64,000 nt of DNA from Oceanicola sp. 22II-s10i (GTDB lineage Bacteria > Pseudomonadota > Alphaproteobacteria > Rhodobacterales > Rhodobacteraceae), in contig NZ_AQQU01000001.1 in NCBI RefSeq assembly GCF_002210105.1, positions 1,152,501 through 1,216,500 on the forward strand, written 5' to 3'. Position 1 is the stretch's first letter. Every line of letters starts with the position of its first letter. The position numbers were made by a program, and so were the translations under genes. The notes under the pieces are model-generated. The model was not told where the DNA came from and searched no databases. It saw only the letters and a program-made list of their open reading frames with translations. Below are positions 44,665 through 54,084 of the stretch, in pieces.

Positions 44665-45558
44665 TCAGAACCGGTTTGCGGGTATCTTGAAATAGCTGTG
44701 CCCGTCCGCCTCGGGCGGGGGCAGCTGCCCGGCGCGCAGGTTGACCTGCAGCGCGTGCAGCATCCGGTCGGGCAGCGACAACGTCGCGTCGCGCTTTTCG
44801 CGCAGGGCGATGTAGTCGGCCCGGCTTTTCCCGGCGAGGTGCGGGTTGCTGGCGCGATGTTCGGCCACGGTGGCCTCCCACGCCGGATCGGTGCGGTCGC
44901 CGACAGGCGGGTAGTCGTGGCCGATGAACAGCCGGGTGTTGTCCGGCAGGGCAAGGATCGCCATCAGGCTGTCGTGCAGCATGGCCGCCGATCCGCCGGG
45001 GAAGTCCGCCCGCGCGGTGCCCGCGTCGACATGCATGAAGGTGTCGTGCACGAAGGCCGCATCCCCGATCACGTAGGTGATCGAGCCGAGCGTATGGCCC
45101 GGCGACAGCATGACCTTCACCTCCAGTTCGCCCAGCCGGAATGTCTCGCCCTCCGCGAAGAGCCGGTCGAAATCCCGCGTCACGTCGAAGGCGTCGGGCA
45201 TGTGGTAAATGTCGCGCCACAGCTCCGCGATTTCGGCCACCTTCGCCCCGATGGCGTTCGGCGCGCCGGTCTGCTGTTTCAGCCAGTGCGAGGCCATGAA
45301 GTGGTCGGCATGGGGGTGCGTGTCCAGCACCCACTCCACCGTCAGCCCTTCGCGGGCGACGAAGTCGAGGATCTCCTGCGCGGAGTCGTGAGAGGCCACG
45401 GCGTTCTTCGGATCGAAATCCTGCACCACGTCGATCAGCGCGCAGCGCTTCGTGGCCTCGTCGATGGCGACGTATTGCACGGACCCCGTGGCCTTGTCGT
45501 AAAATCCCTGCACCCGCGGCGATCCTGCCCCGCGGGAGGCGCTGGTTCTGGTGAACAT
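44665..45558 (-). CDS. Metallo-beta-lactamase fold persulfide dioxygenase (Blh/ETHE1-like)
   Basis: The 297-residue enzyme has the MBL signature LDTHPHADHFMAS, a second histidine in LSPGHTLGSI, the aspartate in HDTFMHVDAG and a final histidine in IGHDYPPVG. This pattern matches glutathione-persulfide dioxygenases such as Blh of the bigR operon, which oxidise sulfane sulfur to sulfite. The downstream rhodanese supports this. A BigR/ArsR-type regulator gene is not present nearby. Confidence 0.88.
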   Translation of the reverse strand: MFTRTSASRGAGSPRVQGFYDKATGSVQYVAIDEATKRCALIDVVQDFDPKNAVASHDSAQEILDFVAREGLTVEWVLDTHPHADHFMASHWLKQQTGAPNAIGAKVAEIAELWRDIYHMPDAFDVTRDFDRLFAEGETFRLGELEVKVMLSPGHTLGSITYVIGDAAFVHDTFMHVDAGTARADFPGGSAAMLHDSLMAILALPDNTRLFIGHDYPPVGDRTDPAWEATVAEHRASNPHLAGKSRADYIALREKRDATLSLPDRMLHALQVNLRAGQLPPPEADGHSYFKIPANRF

Positions 45559-45573
45559 GGTCAGTCCTTCCGT

Positions 45574-45589
45574 ATTCGCATTCCGAATG
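45574..45589. promoter_or_regulatory. Palindrome upstream of the persulfide dioxygenase gene
   Basis: ATTCGCATTCCGAAT (45574-45588) is palindromic around CATTC, and CATTCCGAATG (45579-45589) is a second overlapping palindrome. It lies 15-30 bases before the dioxygenase start, where an operator would block transcription. A sulfide- or persulfide-responsive repressor such as BigR or SqrR is a plausible binder but not shown. Confidence 0.4.
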
Positions 45590-45727
45590 TAGAATGTTTC
45601 TGGCCCGCCGCAAGTTCCGCCCTGTTTCCGTGCAGGCCGCCGGACCGCCCCGACCGGAGCGACGCAGCGGATTGCCGCGGGGGCGCGGCGGGTCTAGCCT
45701 TGCAGGAAAATCTCGGGGGACAAAGGG

Positions 45728-46960
45728 ATGTATGACTTCGCCGCCATCGGCGCCTGGCTCGAATTCGCGGTGCGCTGGACCCACGTGATCACCGCGATCG
45801 CGTGGATCGGATCCTCGTTCTACTTCATCGCGCTGGACCTCGGCCTGCACCGCGACCGCAACCTTGCCTCCGGTGCGGATGGCGAGGAATGGCAGGTCCA
45901 CGGCGGCGGCTTCTACCACATCCAGAAGTACCTGATCGCGCCCGAGAAAATGCCCGACGACCTCGTCTGGTTCAAATGGGAGGCCTATTCGACATGGCTG
46001 ACCGGTTTCGCGCTGCTGATCCTCGTCTATTACCTCGGGGCCGAGTTCTACCTCGTCGACCCGGCCATCGCCGATCTGGCGGGCTGGCAGGCGATCCTGA
46101 TCTCGGTCGGGTCGCTCGGGTTCGGCTGGCTGGCCTACGACCGGATCTGCAAGTCGAAGTTCGGTGACGACAACACGCGGCTGATGCTGGCGCTCTACGT
46201 GATCCTCGTGGGGATCGCGTATTTCTACACCCACGTCTTCTCGGGCCGCGCCGCGATGCTGCATCTGGGCGCCTTCACCGCGACGATCATGAGCGCGAAC
46301 GTCTTCTTCATCATCATGCCGAACCAGCGGATCGTCGTGGCCGACCTCAAGGCCGGGCGGGTGCCGGACGCGAAATACGGCAAGATCGCCAAGCAGCGGT
46401 CGACCCACAACAACTACCTGACGCTGCCCGTCATCTTTATGATGCTGTCGAACCACTACCCGCTGGCCTTCGCCACCGACTGGACCTGGCTGATCGCGTC
46501 GCTTGTGTTCCTGATGGGGGTGACGATCCGGCACTACTTCAACACGGTGCATTCCCGTAAGGGCAACCCGACCTGGACGTGGCTGGCGACGGCGGTGCTG
46601 TTCCTGATCGTAATGTGGCTGTCGACCGCGCCGATGTTCCGTAACGACGAGCCTGAAGAGGCGACCGGCGCCGCGGTCCGGTTCGCCCGGGCCGAGGGGT
46701 TCGCCGAGGTGCATGACATCGTGCTGGGCCGCTGCTCCATGTGTCACGCGGCGGAACCGGCGTGGGAAGGGCTGCTCTGGCCGCCCAAGGGCGTGCGGCT
46801 GGAAACCGAGAACCAGATCGCCCGGCAGGCGCGGGCGATCTACCTGCAGGCCGGGCTGGGGCATGCGATGCCGCCGGCGAACCTGAGCTTCATCGAGCCT
46901 GCGGAACGGGCGAAGATCGTCGCGTGGTACGAGGCGGCGACGTCGCGCGACGACGGGTAG
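45728..46960 (+). CDS. puuD: Urate hydroxylase PuuD, membrane-bound with cytochrome c domain
   Basis: The 410-residue protein has about eight transmembrane helices (from RWTHVITAIAWIGSSFYFIA). A C-terminal cytochrome c carries the heme site C336-S-M-C339-H340, with a likely axial Met in GHAMPPAN. PuuD is the respiratory urate oxidase of many proteobacteria, passing electrons from urate to the cytochrome and on to oxygen. It stands alone; other purine-ring genes are not in the window. Confidence 0.93.
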   Translation: MYDFAAIGAWLEFAVRWTHVITAIAWIGSSFYFIALDLGLHRDRNLASGADGEEWQVHGGGFYHIQKYLIAPEKMPDDLVWFKWEAYSTWLTGFALLILVYYLGAEFYLVDPAIADLAGWQAILISVGSLGFGWLAYDRICKSKFGDDNTRLMLALYVILVGIAYFYTHVFSGRAAMLHLGAFTATIMSANVFFIIMPNQRIVVADLKAGRVPDAKYGKIAKQRSTHNNYLTLPVIFMMLSNHYPLAFATDWTWLIASLVFLMGVTIRHYFNTVHSRKGNPTWTWLATAVLFLIVMWLSTAPMFRNDEPEEATGAAVRFARAEGFAEVHDIVLGRCSMCHAAEPAWEGLLWPPKGVRLETENQIARQARAIYLQAGLGHAMPPANLSFIEPAERAKIVAWYEAATSRDDG

Positions 46961-47304
46961 GACAGGGCGGCGGTGACGCATCCGCTACGCCGGGCGAGCC
47001 TGCCCGTGGGTGGGCACAAGGCGCGGCGGGCTTCGCCCTTGATTACGCGTCCGGTCGGGAAGAGCACCCGGCTTGGGAGTGCCGTCATTCTCGGGCTCGA
47101 CCCGAGGATCGATCTCCCGTCACGAGGTCCTCGGGTCGAGCCCGAGGATGACGATGCCTTTGCCGGAGCGCGCCACAGGCTCCCCCGCAAGGTTACATCA
47201 AGGCTTCGCGACGAAACATAACGGGAACATTGCGTCCGATATCCCGTTAAGGCATTCTTGACTTCCGTTTCCAGAATCACCGCATCCATGCTAGGTCTGG
47301 TGGA
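46961..47304. other. Gene-free interval with palindromes (344 bp)
   Basis: I found no gene between puuD and mutL. It holds a short hairpin (CGGGC/GCCCG, 46991-47006), a GGGC/GCCC hairpin near 47028-47038, and the long palindromic element at 47084-47152. An AT-richer stretch from about 47200 to 47300 may hold the mutL promoter. Confidence 0.7.
47084..47152. repeat. 27-bp inverted repeat of the alphaproteobacterial CTCGGGCTCGACCCGAG type
   Basis: The left arm (47084-47110) and the right arm (47126-47152) are reverse complements at 25 of 27 positions, with a 15-base loop. Each arm is itself nearly palindromic around CTCGGGCTCGACCCGAG. Elements of the form GTCATCCTCGGGCT-GACCCGAGGATC are scattered in many alphaproteobacterial genomes, so this is probably a dispersed repeat rather than a gene-specific site. 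Confidence 0.8.
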
Positions 47305-49158
47305 ATGAACACTCAGCCACGCAATATAAGCCCCGACCGTCCCGTGATCCGGCAACTGGACGAGGCGGCGATCAACCGCATCGCGGCGGGCGAGGTGGTG
47401 GAGCGTCCGGCCTCCGCCGTGAAGGAACTGGTGGAAAACGCCATCGACGCGGGCGCGCGGCGGATCACGATCACGGTGGCAGATGGCGGCAAGACCCTGA
47501 TCCGCGTGGCCGACGACGGCTGTGGCATGTCGCCCGAGGACCTGCCGCTGGCGCTGTCGCGCCACGCGACCTCCAAGATCGACGGCTCGGACCTGCTGAA
47601 CATCCACAGTTTCGGCTTCCGGGGCGAGGCGCTGCCCTCGCTCGGCGCCGTCGGCCGGTTGCGCATCGCCTCGCGCGTGCAGGGTGGCGAGGGGCACGAG
47701 ATCACCGTCTCCGGTGGCCGGGCCGAACCGGTCCGCCCGGCCGCGCTGCAGCCCGGCACGATCGTCGAGTTGCGGGACCTGTTCTTTGCCACGCCCGCGC
47801 GGCTCAAGTTCCTGCGCACCGACCGCGCGGAATCGCAGGCGGTCACCGACACGATCAGGCGGCTGGCGATGGCCGAGCCCTTCGTCACCTTCGTCCTGAA
47901 ACAACGGCAGGGCGAGGACGAGCGCGAGGTCTTCCGCGCCGATGCCGAACAGGGCGACCTGTTCGAGGCGCTTTCGGCCCGCCTGTCCTCGGTGCTGGGG
48001 CGCGACTTCATCGCCAACGCGATCCCCGTGGATGCCGAGCGCGAGGGGCTCCACATGACCGGCTTCGCCGCCCTGCCGACCTATTCGCGCGGTGCGGCGG
48101 TGGCGCAGTATCTCTTCGTCAACGGACGGCCCGTGCGTGACCGGACCCTGACCGGCGCACTGCGCGCGGCCTATACCGACCTGCTCAGCCGCGACCGGCA
48201 CCCGGCGGCGGCGCTGTTCATCGACTGTGATCCGCATCTGGTCGACGTGAACGTGCACCCCGCGAAATCCGAGGTCCGCTTCCGCGATCCCGGCGCGGCG
48301 CGCGGTCTGATCGTGACGGGCCTGCGCCATGCGCTGGCCGAACAGGGGCAACGCGCCTCGACCACCGTGGCGGGCGAGACGCTCGGCGCCTTCCGGCCGG
48401 AGCCGTCGGGCCCGCCGCGCGTCTACCAGATGGACCGCCCGTCGCGCGGGGCGATCGCCGCAGGCTGGTCCGCGCAGCAGCCGGTGTTCGAGGAACCGGC
48501 GCGCGCCTTCGACATGGACGATGCCGTCTCCGCCCGCGTCGAGACCGGCGCGCAAGGGCCGGACGAGAGCGCGGTCAGCCATCCCCTCGGCGCGGCGCGG
48601 GCGCAGGTGCACGAGAACTACATCATCGCCCAGACCGAGAGGGGGATGGTGATCGTGGACCAGCATGCGGCGCATGAGCGGCTCGTCTATGAACGCCTGA
48701 AACGGCAGATGGCGGAGACCGGGGTCGCCGCGCAGGCGCTGCTGATCCCGGAGATTGTCGAGCTTTCCTCCGGCGACCGCGCGTTGCTGCTGGAACACGC
48801 GGAAACGCTGGAACGCTTCGGTCTCGGGATCGAGCCCTTCGGCGGCAACGCCGTCGCGGTGCGCGAGACGCCCGCGATCCTGGGCGAGGTCGATGCACAG
48901 GCGATGGTGCGCGACATCCTCGACGAACTGGACGATGCGGGCGACAGCGACCTGCTGAAGGCGCGGCTGGACGCGATCCTCAGCCGGATGGCCTGCCACG
49001 GCTCCGTCCGGTCGGGCCGCCGGATGCGGGCGGAAGAGATGAACGCGCTGCTGCGCGAGATGGAGGCGACGCCCCATTCCGGCCAGTGCAACCACGGGCG
49101 GCCCACCTACGTGGAGCTGAAACTCTCTGATATCGAACGGCTTTTCGGACGCACATGA
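47305..49158 (+). CDS. mutL: DNA mismatch repair protein MutL
   Basis: The 617-residue protein has the GHKL ATPase motifs [23 protein letters not shown] and [12 protein letters not shown]. Its C-terminal dimerisation region contains [14 protein letters not shown] and ends [20 protein letters not shown]. It links MutS mismatch recognition to strand removal. The stop overlaps the rmuC start (ATGA). The DQHAAHERL stretch resembles the endonuclease motif of MutL proteins in species without MutH. Confidence 0.97.
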   Translation: MNTQPRNISPDRPVIRQLDEAAINRIAAGEVVERPASAVKELVENAIDAGARRITITVADGGKTLIRVADDGCGMSPEDLPLALSRHATSKIDGSDLLNIHSFGFRGEALPSLGAVGRLRIASRVQGGEGHEITVSGGRAEPVRPAALQPGTIVELRDLFFATPARLKFLRTDRAESQAVTDTIRRLAMAEPFVTFVLKQRQGEDEREVFRADAEQGDLFEALSARLSSVLGRDFIANAIPVDAEREGLHMTGFAALPTYSRGAAVAQYLFVNGRPVRDRTLTGALRAAYTDLLSRDRHPAAALFIDCDPHLVDVNVHPAKSEVRFRDPGAARGLIVTGLRHALAEQGQRASTTVAGETLGAFRPEPSGPPRVYQMDRPSRGAIAAGWSAQQPVFEEPARAFDMDDAVSARVETGAQGPDESAVSHPLGAARAQVHENYIIAQTERGMVIVDQHAAHERLVYERLKRQMAETGVAAQALLIPEIVELSSGDRALLLEHAETLERFGLGIEPFGGNAVAVRETPAILGEVDAQAMVRDILDELDDAGDSDLLKARLDAILSRMACHGSVRSGRRMRAEEMNALLREMEATPHSGQCNHGRPTYVELKLSDIERLFGRT

Positions 49159-50372
49159 TACGCATCGCGGGACATACCTTTTCGCTGGAAGACCCGGTCG
49201 TGCTGATCGGCCTCGGCGGCGCCGTGGGCTTCGTGCTGATCTGCCTGCTGCTGCTGCTGTCCATTCGCGCCAGCCGCAAGGCCGCCGACCCGCTGATCTA
49301 CCAGCTGGACCAGATGGGCCGAACCATCGACGGCCTCTACCGCGGGCAGGAGCAGCTGTCGGGCGGGCTGACGACCGTGTCGAACGCGCAGGCCAGCGGT
49401 CAGGCGCAGGTGCTGCAGGCGATGGAGACCCGACTGGCGGCGGTGCAGAGCCAGATGAACGACCGCCTGCACGAGAATGCGATGAAGTCGGCGCGGGCGC
49501 TGTCCGAGATGCAGGAGAAGATGAACGAACAGCTTCGGGGCGGGTCGGAGAAGACGACCAAGTCGTTGACCGAGCTGCAGGAGCGGCTGGCGGTCATCGA
49601 CAAGGCGCAGGAGAATATCACCCGGCTGTCGGGCGATGTGCTGTCGTTGCAGGACATCCTGTCGAATAAGCAGACGCGCGGGGCGTTCGGCGAGATCCAG
49701 CTGAACGACATCGTGGGCAAGGCGCTGCCCTCCGACAGCTTCTCGCTGCAGGCGGTGCTGTCGAACGGCAAGCGGGCGGACTGCCTGATCCACCTGCCGA
49801 ACCCGCCGGGGCCGATCGTGATCGACGCCAAGTTCCCGCTGGAGGCCTACGAGAAGCTGAGGGCGGGCGAACCCGGCGCGGCGCAGCTGTTCAAGACCTC
49901 GGTCCGGGCGCATATCAAGGCGATTTCAGAGCGTTACATCATCGAAGGCGAAACGGCGGACGGGGCGCTGATGTTCCTGCCGTCCGAGGCGGTCTATGCC
50001 GAGCTGCATGCCAATTTCGGCGAGCTGGTGCGCGAGGGTTTTGCGGCACGGGTCTGGGTGGTGTCGCCCACCACCTGCATGGCGACGCTGAACACGATGC
50101 GCGCGATCCTGAAGGACGCGCGGATGCGGGAACAGGCGGGCGCGATCCGCAACATGCTGAAACTGCTGCACCGCGATGTGGAGCTGGTGTCGGAACGGGT
50201 CGGCAAGTTGCAGACCCATTTCGGACAGGCCCGGGCCGACCTGGAAGGGATCGGGACCGCCGCCGAGCGGGCCGGGAAGCGGGCTGCGCGGCTGGATAAC
50301 TTCGACTTTGAGGAACTGGCGCCCGACGAGGGCGCGCAGGGGCTGGTGGGGCTGAAGCGGCCTGCCGAGTGA
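49155..50372 (+). CDS. rmuC: DNA recombination protein RmuC
   Basis: The 405-residue protein has an N-terminal membrane helix ([20 protein letters not shown]). A long coiled-coil stretch (about residues 45-150) follows, then the nuclease-like RmuC domain with [14 protein letters not shown] and [12 protein letters not shown]. RmuC limits inversions at short inverted repeats in E. coli. It is translationally coupled to mutL, an association that fits genome maintenance. Confidence 0.95.
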   Translation: MIRIAGHTFSLEDPVVLIGLGGAVGFVLICLLLLLSIRASRKAADPLIYQLDQMGRTIDGLYRGQEQLSGGLTTVSNAQASGQAQVLQAMETRLAAVQSQMNDRLHENAMKSARALSEMQEKMNEQLRGGSEKTTKSLTELQERLAVIDKAQENITRLSGDVLSLQDILSNKQTRGAFGEIQLNDIVGKALPSDSFSLQAVLSNGKRADCLIHLPNPPGPIVIDAKFPLEAYEKLRAGEPGAAQLFKTSVRAHIKAISERYIIEGETADGALMFLPSEAVYAELHANFGELVREGFAARVWVVSPTTCMATLNTMRAILKDARMREQAGAIRNMLKLLHRDVELVSERVGKLQTHFGQARADLEGIGTAAERAGKRAARLDNFDFEELAPDEGAQGLVGLKRPAE

Positions 50373-50893
50373 CGTCGGGAGTTTTGGTCCGGGTTTTGGG
50401 GGCCCAGTCTAACCATTGATTGCAGTGCCCCCTGCTCGAGACGCGGCGGCCAGGTGAGCCATCCTCCCTTTTCTCAAGGAAGGTGCCAATATCGGCGGTG
50501 GAAGGGGGCGCTGCCTTACCGTTGTTTGGACTTTCCGGTCCCCGTTGTCCGCAAGCACTCGATTACTGTGCCGCGCGCGTTTGGGGTTCGAAGGGATCAT
50601 CCCGTACGCACGGCTTCAACTGAAGGCAGCGGGATCGACGTGATCCGCGAGCCTTGCCCGGAAATGGGAGCCTCTTTGAAGCCATGGAACCTCCAGCGGG
50701 ATCGCAACAACCCAGACATGCCCGCAAGAAGGATGCGGGCGTTCGTTCGTATGAGTTTATCCCGCAGGCGAGATGTCTGCTCTGCCGTTCAGGGCTCCTG
50801 ATGATGCGGTTGCGGACAGTTGCCGATCCGTCAGCGGGAGGGTGCGGCATTACAATGGATGTCCATGGCCGCTGCGGGCAGGAAGGGCGACAC
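50373..50893. other. Gene-poor interval next to the nit cluster (521 bp)
   Basis: No recognisable gene, RNA or repeat was found here. Short open frames in this interval give no coherent protein on either strand. The base composition is a little less GC rich than in flanking genes. It separates rmuC from the MocR-type regulator gene and could mark the edge of an acquired segment. No integrase or tRNA was seen. Confidence 0.5.
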
Positions 50894-52261
50894 TCATCCC
50901 ATGAACGTGTTCGGCAACAGCGCCGTGGCGAGTCCGTTGAGGTTCTCTCGCAGCGCGTCTCGTGACGACGGCCCGCCGAGATTGACCCGCAGGTATTCGC
51001 CCGGCTCGCCATAGACGGTAAACGCATCCGAAGGCATCAGCCCGATAGGGCGACGCGCCATGCGGGCGAGGATATCAGCGCGGGTGACGCCTGTCGGCAA
51101 GCTCAGCCAGATGTTGAACGCATTTTCTGCAGACAGATAGGTGTGTCCGGCCAGAACCTCATCTGCGATGGCTTGCCTTGCGGCGGTTTCGGACCGAATG
51201 AAGCGCCGGATGCTGTCGGCCGTGCCATCCTCGATCCATTGCGTGGTCAGGGCCATGGACAGTGGCGAGGGCATCACCGAGAGCGCGCGGATCGCCTGCG
51301 ACAGGTGGTGGGCGCAGCGCGGGGTCGGGGCGATGGTATAGGCCAGCCGCAGCCCGGCTCCGATGCATTTTGCGAGCCCGCCAATGTGCCAGGTCAGGTC
51401 CGGCGCGGACAGTGCGATCGGGGCAGGGGTGCGCGCGGGAATGAACCCGTAGGCATCGTCTTCGATCAGATTGAGGTCGTGGTGGCGCAGCCGTTCGGCA
51501 ATGGCCAGTCGGCGATCCTCGGGGATCGTCAGCGTCGTGGGGTTCTGAAGCGTCGGGTTAAGGTAGAGCGCTTTTGGCGCGTGCGTCCGCACAGCTTCGT
51601 CGAGGGCTTCGGGCAGTATGCCTTTCTCGTCCCCGGCGATGCCGATGAGTTTCAGCTGAAGTCGCCCGCAGATATTGCGGATACCGGGATAGGTGATGTC
51701 TTCGCACAGGATCACTTCGCCGGGCCGGGCGATGACCGACAGGATCGCCGTCATCGTCGCATGGGCGCCGGGAGTCACTGCGATCCGGTCGAGGGAGGGC
51801 ACCATCCCCCGCATGCTGAGCCAGCTGGAGGCGGCGACGCGGTCGCGTTCCGATCCGGTCGAGGACTGGTATCGCAACAGGTCGATCAGGTTGTTCGACA
51901 CATAGCCCAGCCCCTCCTGCATCCGCCGCCGCAGTTCCGGGTCGACCGGTTCCGGCGGCATGTTCATCGCCAGATCCTCTTCGCGGGCGCGGGCGGGATC
52001 GGGGGCGGCGCTGACAGAGGTGCTGCGGACGAAGGTGCCGCGGCCGACGTGGCTTTCGACATGACCGCGCGCCTGCGCCTCGGCGTAGCCGCGGGAGACG
52101 GTGGTGAAGTCGATCTTCAGCCGCTCTGCGAGACGGCGCTGCGGCGGCAGGCGGTCGCCGGGTTTCAGGCGCCCGGCACGGATGTCGGCGGCGAGGGCTT
52201 CGGCGATGGCGATGTAGCGCGGCTTGCCGCTTTCGATATCCGCAGGGGTCCAGTCGATCAT
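50894..52261 (-). CDS. MocR-type (GntR/aminotransferase) PLP-binding transcriptional regulator
   Basis: The 455-residue protein fuses an N-terminal GntR winged helix (YIAIAEALAADIRAGRLKPG, then RRLAERLKIDFTTVSRGYAE) with a C-terminal class I aminotransferase-like domain. The expected PLP lysine is in GLAKCIGAGLRLAY. MocR proteins (GabR, PdxR, TauR and others) sense a small amine-type effector or PLP through this domain and often regulate a divergent operon. It is divergent from nitB across 286 bases and is therefore the most likely controller of the nit cluster. Related genomic regions in pseudomonads carry a different regulator. Confidence 0.9.
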   Translation of the reverse strand: MIDWTPADIESGKPRYIAIAEALAADIRAGRLKPGDRLPPQRRLAERLKIDFTTVSRGYAEAQARGHVESHVGRGTFVRSTSVSAAPDPARAREEDLAMNMPPEPVDPELRRRMQEGLGYVSNNLIDLLRYQSSTGSERDRVAASSWLSMRGMVPSLDRIAVTPGAHATMTAILSVIARPGEVILCEDITYPGIRNICGRLQLKLIGIAGDEKGILPEALDEAVRTHAPKALYLNPTLQNPTTLTIPEDRRLAIAERLRHHDLNLIEDDAYGFIPARTPAPIALSAPDLTWHIGGLAKCIGAGLRLAYTIAPTPRCAHHLSQAIRALSVMPSPLSMALTTQWIEDGTADSIRRFIRSETAARQAIADEVLAGHTYLSAENAFNIWLSLPTGVTRADILARMARRPIGLMPSDAFTVYGEPGEYLRVNLGGPSSRDALRENLNGLATALLPNTFMG

Positions 52262-52315
52262 TATTTACTCCGTTCTGGGTCGTCCCTACAGAAACCCGCC
52301 GAAAAATTGAAGCGG

Positions 52316-52323
52316 ATTGTATG
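52316..52323 (+). promoter_or_regulatory. Operator-like ATTGTATG, site 1
   Basis: ATTGTATG at 52316-52323 lies about 55 bases before the regulator start (52261) in the divergent spacer. It repeats the word found at sites 2 and 3 near nitB. It could mediate autoregulation of the MocR gene. Confidence 0.4.
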
Positions 52324-52465
52324 GATTATTGGGGGTAATTGATTCGTGTGGTATGCTGGTGACACACCGGATCGAATGCGCCAGACAGAATGTGATTATG
52401 CGGCGGGCATGTTTGGCCTTTGTTTGCTTGGGTTATGGGCAAAATTGAATCTGGAATGTGCATTT

Positions 52466-52505
52466 AATTGTATGTAGATTGAACTGTTGATTGATTCATA
52501 CAATT
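52466..52505. promoter_or_regulatory. Inverted AATTGTATG/CATACAATT pair upstream of nitB
   Basis: AATTGTATG (52466-52474) and CATACAATT (52497-52505) are perfect 9-bp inverted copies with starts 31 bases apart, about three DNA turns. The pair lies 43-82 bases before the nitB start, where an activator would act. MocR regulators bind such repeats, often with direct copies. The AT-rich context makes chance matches less unlikely, so the assignment needs testing. Confidence 0.5.
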
Positions 52506-52547
52506 TTGGCGGCGCACAGATGGTCATCCCTCAGCAAGGAGAACATC

Positions 52548-53030
52548 ATGCCCGCAGTCACCCAGGAAGCGCACAAGGACGGCGACTATTTCGTCAATTA
52601 CGAAGAGAAGGTCTTCGAGGACGTAAAGGCTGAGGAAGGCGAGAAAGCCCTCGTCACCTTCCACACCGTTGCCTTCGAAGGCTCTATCGGCCTCGTGAAC
52701 ATCCTCAATGCCATCCGCCTGAACCGGAAGGGCTACGAGACCTCGATCCTGCTTTATGGACCCGGCGTCACGCTCGGCATCCAGCGCGGCTTCCCGACGC
52801 TGGGCGACGAAGCTTTTCCCGGCCATCAGAACTTTGCCGTGAACCTCAAGAAGTTCATGGGCGAGGGCGGCAAGGTCTATGCCTGCCGGTTCGCGCTTCA
52901 GGCGCTCTATGGCCATGGGGAGCCGTCGCTGCTGCCGGGCATCACGCCGATCGCGCCCCAGGACGTGTTGGACTGCATCCTTCTGCACAAGAAGGCGAAC
53001 GCGGTGATCCTGGATACCTGGACCGTCTGA
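52548..53030 (+). CDS. nitB: NitB, MSMEG_0572/Sll0783-family nitrogen starvation-type protein
   Basis: The 160-residue product ([20 protein letters not shown]) matches the conserved first protein of the Nit1C cluster. It shows [25 protein letters not shown]- and [15 protein letters not shown]-type blocks; the fold may resemble DsrE-like small proteins. Function is unknown. AAGGAGA precedes ATG 52548. It is the first gene of the operon and sits 286 bases from the divergent MocR gene. Confidence 0.88.
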   Translation: MPAVTQEAHKDGDYFVNYEEKVFEDVKAEEGEKALVTFHTVAFEGSIGLVNILNAIRLNRKGYETSILLYGPGVTLGIQRGFPTLGDEAFPGHQNFAVNLKKFMGEGGKVYACRFALQALYGHGEPSLLPGITPIAPQDVLDCILLHKKANAVILDTWTV

Positions 53031-53106
53031 CTCCTTGAGGGCGCATTGCCCCTCATCGCCGGGTCGTGCCTTTGCCGACCCGGCCTATTCCGAACGGAGG
53101 TCTTCC

Positions 53107-54084
53107 ATGCGAACGGACACGATCCGCGCCGCAGCCGTCCAGATTGCCCCCGACCTGTCGGGCCGGGCTGGCACGATCGAACGGGTGCTGAACGCGATTG
53201 CCGAAGCCGCCGACAAGGGTGCGCAGTTCATCGTCTTCCCCGAGACCTTCGTGCCCTACTACCCCTATTTCTCGTTCATCCTTCCGCCCGTGCAGCAGGG
53301 TGCCCCGCATATGGACCTGATCGCCGAGGCGGTGGTCGTGCCGTCGCCGGAAACACAGGCCGTCGCCGATGCCGCCGCCAAGCGCGGCGTGGTCGTGGTG
53401 CTGGGCGTGAACGAACGCGATCACGGATCGCTCTACAACACGCAACTGATCTTCGATGCAGACGGCACACTGGCGCTGAAACGGCGCAAGATCACGCCCA
53501 CCTACCATGAGCGCATGGTCTGGGGCATGGGTGACGGTGCGGGGCTGAAAGTCGTCGATACCGCTGTCGGGCGCGTCGGGGCGCTGGCCTGCTGGGAGCA
53601 TTACAACCCGCTCGCCCGCTACGCGCTGATGACCCAGCACGAGGAGATCCACGCCGGTCACTTCCCCGGCTCCCTCGTCGGGCCGATCTTCGGCGAACAG
53701 ATCGAGGTCACGATGCGCCACCACGCGCTGGAGGCCGGGTGTTTCGTCGTCAACGCGACCGGCTGGCTGACCGAGGAGCAGATCGCCGAAATCCACCCCG
53801 ATCCAAAATTGCAGAAGGGGATCCGCGACGGCTGTATGACCTGCATCATCTCGCCCGAGGGGCGGCATCTGGCCGAACCTCTGACCGAGGGCGAAGGCAT
53901 CCTGATTGCCGATCTCGATATGCGGCTGATCGCCAAGCGCAAGCGCATGATGGACAGCGTCGGCCATTACGCGCGGCCTGAACTTCTGAGCCTGCTGCAC
54001 GACACCCGCCCTGCCGTGACCCGTCACTCCCGCGACGGCGCGCCCTTTCCCGACCCCGCCGAACAGGAGGACCAGGATGTCTGA
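53107..54084 (+). CDS. nitC: NitC, nitrilase-family hydrolase of the Nit1C cluster
   Basis: The 325-residue nitrilase has a complete catalytic set: Glu46 in [10 protein letters not shown], Lys128 in [11 protein letters not shown] (with Glu135 close by) and Cys162 in [10 protein letters not shown]. In pseudomonads the nitC gene is required for growth on cyanide, though natural substrates (cyanide, nitriles or cyanohydrins) remain debated. ATG 53107 follows GGAGG. It overlaps nitD by 8 bases. Confidence 0.93.
   Translation: MRTDTIRAAAVQIAPDLSGRAGTIERVLNAIAEAADKGAQFIVFPETFVPYYPYFSFILPPVQQGAPHMDLIAEAVVVPSPETQAVADAAAKRGVVVVLGVNERDHGSLYNTQLIFDADGTLALKRRKITPTYHERMVWGMGDGAGLKVVDTAVGRVGALACWEHYNPLARYALMTQHEEIHAGHFPGSLVGPIFGEQIEVTMRHHALEAGCFVVNATGWLTEEQIAEIHPDPKLQKGIRDGCMTCIISPEGRHLAEPLTEGEGILIADLDMRLIAKRKRMMDSVGHYARPELLSLLHDTRPAVTRHSRDGAPFPDPAEQEDQDV

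Noticed and set aside
44579-49095. Two long minus-strand open frames (to 46981 and from 46840)
   Set aside because: They run across puuD, the MBL gene, mutL and intergenic repeats; no plausible start or conserved domain.
50575-50650. GGTTCGAAG stretch resembling a tRNA T-loop
   Set aside because: No acceptor, D or anticodon stems can be paired around it, so it is not a tRNA.
50454-51027. Small open frames on both strands in the 50.4-51.0 kb gap
   Set aside because: Their products have no recognised motif, lack clear ribosome sites, and the later ones overlap the MocR gene.
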